From NCBI GenBank assembly GCA_020912385.1, contig CP087210.1, forward strand, positions 372,001-436,000: 64,000 nucleotides of DNA, given 5' to 3'. Under the pieces are notes generated by a model, which was not told where the DNA came from, made no database searches, and saw nothing but the letters and a program-made list of their open reading frames with translations. Position 1 is the first letter of the stretch. Every line of letters begins with the position of its first letter. Source of the stretch: Neofusicoccum parvum (Eukaryota > Ascomycota > Dothideomycetes > Botryosphaeriales > Botryosphaeriaceae). Below are positions 56,669 to 64,000 of the stretch, piece by piece. The position numbers were made by a program, and so were the translations under genes.

Positions 56669-58877
56669 ATGTCTGACGCATCCATCAACACGGCGACGAG
56701 AGAGTCCGAGTCCGTAAAGATGGACAACAACCCCGCCGCTGCCGACATCGAAAAGGGCAGTGACAGCGGCTACGCTCAGTTGACGAATAGTACCGTGTCA
56801 AGCTACAGCTGGAACAATGTCACCGTCACCGTGAAAGACCGCCAGACAAAGTCTCCGAAACAGATCCTGTGCGCTGCCTCTGGCGTTGTGAAGGCTGGAG
56901 AGCTTCTTGCCTTGATGGGCCCTAGGTACGTGGCATGGTTCTCGATTCGGAAATCAAACAACGACTAACAATACGCTTAGTGGATCTGGAAAGACCACTC
57001 TACTGAATGTTCTGGCCCACCGGCAGGCGACATCCGGTGCAGATGTGGAAAAGGAACTATACGTCAATGGTCGCGCTTTGACCCTACAAAAGTTTCGCAA
57101 AATCTCGTCATTTGTTGAGCAGGAAGATGCACTGCTTGGTGCATTGACCGTCGAGGAGACACTAAGCTTCTCCGCGAAGCTTTCCCTGCCCAGGTACCGT
57201 TTATCAGACCTGGATCATGACTCGCCTCGGCTGACTTGCCCCCAGTTCTGTGACCAAGACGGAGCGCATTGCCAGGATTGAAGCTCTCATGGATGCCTTT
57301 GGCCTTCGCAACCAAGCAAAGACTCTGATCGGAACACCCATCCGAAAAGGCGTCAGTGGCGGGCAGAAAAGACGTGTGAGCGTCGCGTCGCAACTGATCA
57401 CAAGCCCGAAGATTCTCTTCCTGGACGAGCCAACCAGCGGACTGGACAGTGCAGCAAGCTACGAGGTCATTTCTTTTGTGAAGAATATTGCAAGGGAGAA
57501 CAACGTGAGTGGCTCTCATCCTGGGCTTAAATACATTGCAGGCTGACACCATCCTTCAGTTGGTCATCATCGCCTCGATTCACCAGCCGTCAACGGCGAC
57601 ATTCGATCTTTTCGACAAACTCATGTTGCTGTCGCAGGGCAGGACAGTATACAACGGGTCAATCACTGAAGTAAACCAGTACTTCACTGGCCTGGGTTAT
57701 CCCATCCCGATGTACACCAACCCTGCCGAGTTCATCATCGACTTGGTCAACACAGATTTTGCCCGTGACCGCAGTAAGGCCGACGAGCAGCTGAGAGACC
57801 TTCAGGAGAAGTGGGTCGGCTCACAGCATGCCAAGCGCATCTCTAGCGAGATTGATGGTGAAGTCAATAGTACTTCCAGGTCGGGGGACGATGGACACGA
57901 ACACACTGGAACCGCCAATCCGCTGATGATTCCACTGACTCTCACTCACCGATCTCTTATCAAGAGTTACAGAGACATCATTGCCTATGGCATTCGTATT
58001 GCCATGTACATGGGACTGGCCATCTTGATGGGCACCGTCTGGCTCAGGCTTGACACAACGCAGAAGAACATTCAGGCCTTCACCAACGCCATTGTAAGGT
58101 TGCAAACTATACCTGGGCCTCCCCTTGCTGACACAATCACTACAGTTCTTCGGCGGAGCATTCATGTCTTTCATGGCCGTCGCATACATCCCCTCCTTCC
58201 TCGAAGATCGCTCCCTCTTCGTCAAGGAGCGTGCCAACGGCCTCTACGGCCCCACCGCCTTCATGGTCGCCAACTTCATCACCGGCGTCCCCTTCCTCTG
58301 TCCGCAACCCCCCATACCCTACCCCTCAACCAGCCGCACTAACACTTTCCTCGCAGTCATCATCACCATCGTCTTCTCCGTCATCTCCTACTGGCTCTCC
58401 AACTTCCAACCCACAGCCGCAGGCTTCTTCAACTGGGTCATGTGGCTCTTTCTCGACCTGCTGGCGGCCGAGTCGCTCGTCATCCTCATCTCCGCGCTGG
58501 CCCCCGTCTTCGTCATCGCGCTCGCCGCCACCGCCTTCGCCAACGGCCTCTGGATGAGCGTCGGCGGCTTCATGGTCGCCCCCAAGGACCTCAACGCCTT
58601 CTGGCGCTATTGGGCCCACTACTCCGACTACCAGAGCTACGTGTTCCAGGGCATGATGGTGAACGAGTTCGAGAACAGGGTGTACGGGTGCGGCGACGGG
58701 TGCAGGTGCATGTATCCGAGCGAGTTGGAGCGGGAGTGCAAGATTGCGGGGACGGCGGTGCTGAGGAGTTATGGGTATGCGACCGATAAGAAGGGGGAGT
58801 GGGTGGGGATTTTGGTGGCGATTGTGTTTGCGTACAGGTTGTTGGGGTGGCTGGCCTTGTATGTGAGGAAGAACTGA
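56669..58877 (+). CDS. ABCG (WHITE-type) half transporter
   Basis: Predicted 645 aa in six exons: 56669-56925, 56981-57193, 57246-57504, 57560-58093, 58146-58299 and 58357-58877. All junctions keep frame. The N-terminal ATPase has Walker A GPSGSGKTT (about residue 84, completed by splicing), the Q-loop region EQEDALLGALTVEE, the ABC signature VSGGQKRR, Walker B ILFLDEPTSGLD and the H-loop ASIHQPS. The C-terminal half has about six membrane helices, with a short Cys-containing extracellular loop (YGCGDGCRC) before the last. This domain order, ATPase then membrane, is that of ABCG half transporters, which dimerise and export lipids, sterols or small hydrophobic compounds; the substrate here is unknown. 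The last intron (58300-58356) is exactly 57 nt, has no stop and a GTCCGC donor, so unspliced RNA would add 19 residues within the membrane domain. Confidence 0.92.
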
Positions 58878-59123
58878 GGAGGGCGGCTGCGTGGCGGGTT
58901 GGTCTGGTCCGGCGGGAGGTAATCAGGCGTGGGTGTTGAAGCATTCGTCTCGGTGAGAATGCCGTTGTTTTTGTTGTGCTGTTGCGTCTGGATGATCACG
59001 TCGGTTCCCTGTGTCCGGTTGCTTATTTCCATGTACAGCGGTTTAGAAAAGCTTAATATCCGGGTAACTTGAACCTAAATCACATGTCTTTATTCATTGA
59101 TCAAGTTATTCTCGCATTTCAGA

Positions 59124-61241
59124 TCAAAACATTAGCTGTTCCCTCGCAACAGGAGGCCGCCCAGAGACCACCGTACCCAATGGCGCTCTCGCTATCAGAA
59201 AATCCCTGTCATCTACAACTGAATTGAGAGAGGATGAATGGCCAGTTGCAGTCAGGAGTAATTTCACAACTCTTGCGGAGTCTTCCTGATTCCCTTTTAC
59301 TTGCCGTTGCAACAGATTTAGCAGCTCCTTAAGCTGTGCTTCAGTCGCATGGTCGTCAAGCTCCTGAATACTATCGATGACGACAAGAAGAACAGGCTCC
59401 TGAACGGCCGTGAAAAGCTCTCCCAACAGATCAAGCGCATCTTCCCAGGTCCGTAGAGTCCCATCCAACCTTTCGAACTTCTCAACGCCGAAATCAAGGC
59501 GGCTCTGGTCCAGCTGTGAAGGGAGAAGGTCTATGAGTTGTCGGATCATTGAGTACAGCAATGCAACAAGCTCGATCGTCTCTCTCTTCCGATGGGGCGG
59601 AGGTTCGTCTTCTTGAAGTCGACAGAAGTAGGAAATCACCGGCATGCCTGACTCCCGTGCGGAGCTCGCGTACCACCCCGCGACGGTGGAGAGTGCCAAA
59701 TCCTCTCCCATGTGCCTCCTTGCGCAAATACAGAGGATTTGAGATTCATCGGAAACCGTGAAGGATCGCAGTCCTGATGCGATACGCGACTCGGTGAGGA
59801 TACTGGCTCTGTTGGATTCAAATTGCTGTATCTTTTCCGAGTCGAAGTAGTCCTCGAGGTTGCGTGAGTTGAGCTGGATATCCCCTCTCGACATTGGGGC
59901 GTTTGGTTTGTCAGATGGAGTCTCCTCGGCTTGGCTGCCGTCAGTTGTGTCATCTATGTTCTGTCAGTGGAAAAATTCGTTTCAAAGTTTGTCTTAATAT
60001 CGGGGTGGCTTTACCGTATTCCTCGATGCTCATCTGAGGGCTTTTTGGCGGGCGCACTCCTTCTTGCAGAAGGTCCATCGCAAGTGCACCAGTGGCATCG
60101 TGCTGAACATTGCCTTCGAACTTGTTCCACAGCATGTGGAATAGCTTCTGCTGCTCCGCATGCATGGTTCGTCTCTCGGTCTGAAGCTCGCGGACCTCAT
60201 CTCGAAGTTTAACCAGGTTTTCCCATGCCGCAGCCTCGAAACGTTTGTCCCGCTCCATCAGCCACTTCAATCTCTGATCCATATTCTCAACGTAAAGCCT
60301 GGTTACCTGTACATCAGCGGCGAGGAGAACATCGGCCTCATCTTTGATGTTCCCTGCGATGACGAGAATGTCTGATACTTGGCTGTTAAGGTCTTCTGAT
60401 AAGCTTTCATTAAAGCTCTTCAGCAGCCTCTTTGCGCTTCGGTCCGTATACCATTTGATAACGTTGAGTAGGTAGGCAAAGATTTGGCTGTAGAGTCGGA
60501 GAGTAAGCTGCTCCACGGTTATGGAACCCTTGACCAGCCAGACGCGCTTGTCAATCGTTGCGACCGCGTCGTTGATTTGAACGACAGATTTGGTAAATGA
60601 CTCTGAGATTTGGGTGTAGTTTGCTGTTGCCTTCCCACTTCTCAGCACGGCGCGGTCTTGTTTGCTGCGGATAATTTTCTCAGCTTACCTTGAGTATCAT
60701 ATCAAGTGACCCGTAGAATAATGATACGTATTCACTGGAAGCTGGGAGGAGCTTCAGCGCATTCGAGTGGTTGTTGATGTTTTTAGAGATTCTGCGGAAG
60801 TAATGCGTAACCTTCCCAAACTTGCTCTGCTCTTTTCTCTTTTGCCATCGATCCTGAAGTTTCGACATGAGTGATTCGACATCTTCCCATTTCGTGCATG
60901 TTCCAGGATGTTCTTTTCTCAGGTCGGAGGGAATTTGCTCTTGGAAGTTACTCAGGGCCTGCTTCAGGTCTTTCTTGCATATTTCGAGTTTTTCAAGCTC
61001 CTTTCCCCTAGAATTTTTGTCAGTCATGTCGCGCGGGAATCATCATGAGAACTCACTGTGTGGATGAAAGGTATGTGTTCATTTCTTTGATTCGATCTTC
61101 ATTTTTCCGGCAGCTATCCGCCAAAGCCGTTTGGACTTGTCGGCTCTGCCATGATAGTTGATCGCTATTCAGCTGTTGTTCTATCACCGACATGGAATAC
61201 GCTCTGACCACCGAGCCTGGGTTGGGGCTGGCAGAGGACAT
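59124..61241 (-). CDS. DUF7708-like fungal protein of STAND/NLR style
   Basis: Predicted 649 aa in four exons: 61057-61241, 60689-61007, 60015-60630 and 59124-59953. The introns are 49, 58 and 61 nt; phases agree. The region FGKVTHYFRRISKNINNHSN, then SSEYVSLFYGSLDMILKATA and VQINDAVATIDKRVWL, has the pattern of the helical domain (DUF7708 type) that precedes NACHT or similar ATPase domains in many fungal NLR-like proteins. A long helical segment follows (residues ~230-380). The last ~250 residues resemble the start of a nucleotide-binding module (SQILCICARRHMGEDLALST; VLLVVIDSIQELDD as Walker-B-like text), but no Walker A GxxxxGK(S/T) is present. There are no WD or ankyrin repeats, so it is short for the class. 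The function is unknown. It is divergent from the AAA ATPase gene, 488 bp between starts. Confidence 0.7.
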
Positions 61242-61729
61242 GATTGACGGATTGGAGTGAGACGCAGCCTCCTCCACACGAGAAATCTTTAGCCATATCA
61301 GCCTGCTTATGGGTTGATAGCCCAGCGGGTAGAATCCGGAACGTACTTGCCCTTTTATGGAGGCATGCATTAGTGCTGACGGCTGCCTTGCACCCCGCAC
61401 TTAGCGTCACTGAGAAATCCTACGCAATGCACAGCACGCTCGAATACAACCTTTGTTTTTGCGCGCTCGTGATAGTAATTGAGACTCTTATTGGCGCTGA
61501 TATCGACTGCATGCAAGGGAGTCACCAGCTCGTGCCCTACTAGCCAGCGGGAAATGGGTGCAGTCCGAAACCACGGCAAGGCTGACCAGTCTTTTCTTAT
61601 CACCCGCATCCGGCCCCCACCCCGTCGTTTCAGCCTCTTTCCACCAGCATGTTGGTTCCAATGACTTAAAGAGCTTGCCTTCTCCATCTTTGGCCCCAGA
61701 CATGCATTCCTCTTACGCTCCGAGTGAAG
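61242..61729. promoter_or_regulatory. Shared promoter region of DUF7708-like and AAA ATPase genes
   Basis: 488 bp between two divergent starts. Some of the DNA next to the DUF7708-like gene is open in that gene's frame, so a longer N-terminus is possible. No specific binding site is assigned. Confidence 0.5.
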
Positions 61730-64000
61730 ATGTCTGAGACCAATGCTACGGGTGGTCTGGAACGGGGCCAGGCCGCCGAAGCACCGCAAGTCCTGGACAG
61801 GGCCAGAGTATGCTTGAGACTGGAATTAAAATCATTGAAGGACTGCTGACGATGACCGTGCAAAGCCCGTTTCAGTTTCTGAACGCTCTACGAGCTTCGA
61901 CCGGGAGCGCGATGCATCATCGAGCCGGCCGCGAAGACGTCGCAAATCTTCAAGGGGGAGGAAACGAGGCAGCCACAAAAGTCACAAATCATCGGCAACA
62001 AAAGAGACGGGCAAAGCTGTGCCAGATCACTCGGATAATGAGCCACCACCTCCAATAGTTCACTTGGTCGAACTCGTTCACTCCGAATCCTTGAGACTCT
62101 TGGAGACTGTTGCAACATCCGAAGCCGATGAAGATAAGCCGTCTGAGGAACAAGTGCGAGAAACCTCAGTCCTTGAAGCCATCGAAGTTCGCATGACCCG
62201 TTTGAGCAGATTTCTGGCGGACGCCGATGACTCTTCTTCGGAATCGAGTTCAGGGTACAGTTCCAGAAGGCATTCTGTGGCCTCACGCTCAGACCGAGCA
62301 CAGCTGTCACGAATCAAGATCATCTCACCCGCGGTGGCAGAGGCTATACGCCACGTCGTCAACTATCGCTATCCCGATGATCTTCGCAGCAAAAACCCGA
62401 TTCTATTCGAGCCTTACGAAGTTCTCTTCCATCATGAGAAGGCGCTCGAAGAGTACCAACAAACATTTTCGCCGGAACACTTCGGCGAACCTCTGCCAGA
62501 GTGCATGAATCAATATGCTTTCAAACACATTGGAATTCTTCTCGACTTTGTTCGCGGGAAGTTTGGAGCCAAAGTTGCAGCTGAAAGAGAGCGGCATGCA
62601 AGAGGCGTAGCAACGTATGACATGCTCTGGCTTCTCCTTGAGCTGGGATCAGATGTCTACATCCAACCCAATGAGATTGGAGTTTTGGAACCCAGAGTAT
62701 TGGATGAGTTGGACTGGGTTTACTCCCAGGACGAGCCACCACCGAGGTATCAAGCCAATACATGGAAATTGGGAGCCGGATCGGACTCCATTTTCGCAGA
62801 CTTTCCGCACGACACTGTCTATATCCGGCCATTCGCAGGCGAGAGGCACATCGACACTCTTCCAGTCTTCCCCTGCAGATACCTGCGCAAAGACTCCGAA
62901 GGGCGCAATGCGGAAGAAGCCAGGCGGTATTTCGAAAAACGTGGCCAGAAGTTCTTCCAGCTGAGGCGAAAGGGCTGCCATTCATTCAACGGATTTTCTG
63001 CCGAGTTTCCGAGACAACCTGTAAGCTTCTTCGTTTACCCATGACTATTCGTAGAGCCTCCTGACGTGGACGACACAAGTACAACGGACTGGTAATGGTC
63101 GATCCGGTGCAGCAAGCCGTCGACATGAATGAAGATCGAAGTGATCCGAACCGGCCGTGGGACTTCGTGCCGCCGCCGCCACCACCCCGTCGATTGGAAG
63201 CCGATGTGGATTTCACTACATATTCGACGATCATATGCGATTGTCCAAACTGCGAGACCGCAGTGAACAAGCTGACAAAGCGAGCGAGATTTGTTGGCTA
63301 CTCAGGCGTTGACCCTACCGCAGTTGAAGAACTCACAGCCCATCAATATTTCCTGTGTGATGAAAAAACAGAAGGCTTCATATTCAAGATAAGGAAGTGG
63401 GGTGAGAACATCCTATCCATGTCCCTCAAGGATCCTATTGACGAAAACAAAAGTTAAATTAGAGGTCATCGGCTTCCACCCCGCAAAGTTTGACAGCAAC
63501 TTGATGAACGAACTTGTACTGGAGGGTGGCACAAAGGAAGTCATCAAACAACTGACGAAAAATTACATGAGACGGCTCCTTCCCAGCGAAGAAAAGGTTG
63601 CTGGCCACATGAACTCGCAAAGCGCACTTGGGGGCAATGATATGGATGACTTCACTGCTTGGTCTGCCGATTTCATCGAGGGCAAAGGGCGAGGTCTCAT
63701 ATTCCTGCTCCACGGAACTCCCGGTGTTGGCAAGACCTACACGGCAGGTAAGGAAAAAGAGTTTTATATGGTCCTGATACCTTACTAAGTTGAACAGAGT
63801 GTATTGCAGCCAATACGAGACGGCCCCTTCTCTCGTTGACTTGCGCGGACCTTGGTACCGACCCCATGAAGATCGAGACGAAGCTCATTCGCTGGTTCAA
63901 CATCGCCAAGTCTTGGGGAGCCATACTGCTCATCGATGAAGCAGACATCTACATGGAGCAACGAGAAGTACAGGATCTCAAGCGGAACAACCTGGTCGCT
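61730..64000 (+). CDS. DUF7025-type AAA ATPase, truncated by window end
   Basis: Five exons visible: 61730-61807, 61866-63020, 63080-63401, 63454-63747 and 63798 to the edge (684 aa so far). Introns are 50-59 nt and phases agree. The N-terminus is Arg/Ser-rich (SSSRPRRRRKSSRGRKRG) and low-complexity. Residues ~130-560 carry the domain that precedes the ATPase in this fungal family (ILFEPYEVLFHHEKALEEY; TYDMLWLLLELGSDVYIQ; WVKLEVIGFHPAKFD). Then comes the AAA core: Walker A HGTPGVGKTYTAE at about 605-617, completed by splicing, and Walker B ILLIDEADIYME near the edge. Family members are common in mould accessory regions; their role is not established, and the relation to BCS1-like or other AAA machines is open. 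The missing 3' part should contain the sensor/arginine-finger region and lid. The start at 61730 is the first ATG that splices into the frame. Confidence 0.85.

Overview
The window is nuclear DNA of a filamentous ascomycete (Pezizomycotina; a Dothideomycete would fit, but that is a weak guess). The evidence is many split genes with short introns (mostly 45-65 nt, GT...AG with CTAAC/CTGAC-like branch sites), no operons, genes on both strands separated by 0.3-3 kb, and family content typical of moulds: Atg13, a copper-fist regulator, a Zn2Cys6 regulator, an OTT_1508-type deaminase, a PigL_N/ankyrin protein and a DUF7025-type AAA ATPase. Gene models were built by hand from reading frames, splice signals and family motifs. 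Exon edges are therefore predictions, although nearly all models keep phase across every junction.

Layout. 0.5-9 kb holds core genes: a BUD22-like ribosome-biogenesis protein, an AZUL+HECT ubiquitin ligase, and the 60S factor REI1, divergent from the ligase. 9.8-17 kb holds nutrient genes, all on the minus strand: an MFS sugar transporter, an allantoate-permease-type MFS transporter and an adenine deaminase. 18.8-21.8 kb is ATG13. 22.6-30.4 kb is more accessory in character, with an OTT_1508-type deaminase-fold protein, an unresolved small locus, and a PigL_N/ankyrin protein interrupted by an in-frame TGA.

33.3-40.4 kb holds two transcription factors, copper-fist and RGT1-like, transcribed away from each other across 2.7 kb. 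41.3-43.3 kb holds a small protein gene whose TAG stop sits in a readthrough-type context, then a 5'-truncated LINE with a 16-bp target-site duplication and a GNRA-capped 3' hairpin. 43.7-47.8 kb has a RING-H2 ligase and a TAPT1/EMP65-family membrane protein head to head. 48-50 kb has two small unrecognised genes. About 51.8-52.3 kb looks like a decayed secreted-protein gene. 52.7-54.5 kb is a molybdenum-cofactor-sulfurase-like cysteine desulfurase without a MOSC domain. 56.7-58.9 kb is an ABCG half transporter. 59.1-64 kb is a head-to-head pair: a DUF7708-like protein of the fungal STAND/NLR style and a DUF7025-type AAA ATPase that runs off the window end.

No new multi-gene system is proven here. 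The observations most worth following are the TAG-CAG-CTA stop with an open helical extension (41.4 kb), the DUF7708/AAA divergent pair (59-64 kb), the premature TGA in the ankyrin gene (29.23 kb), and the intact TPRT signature of the small LINE insertion.
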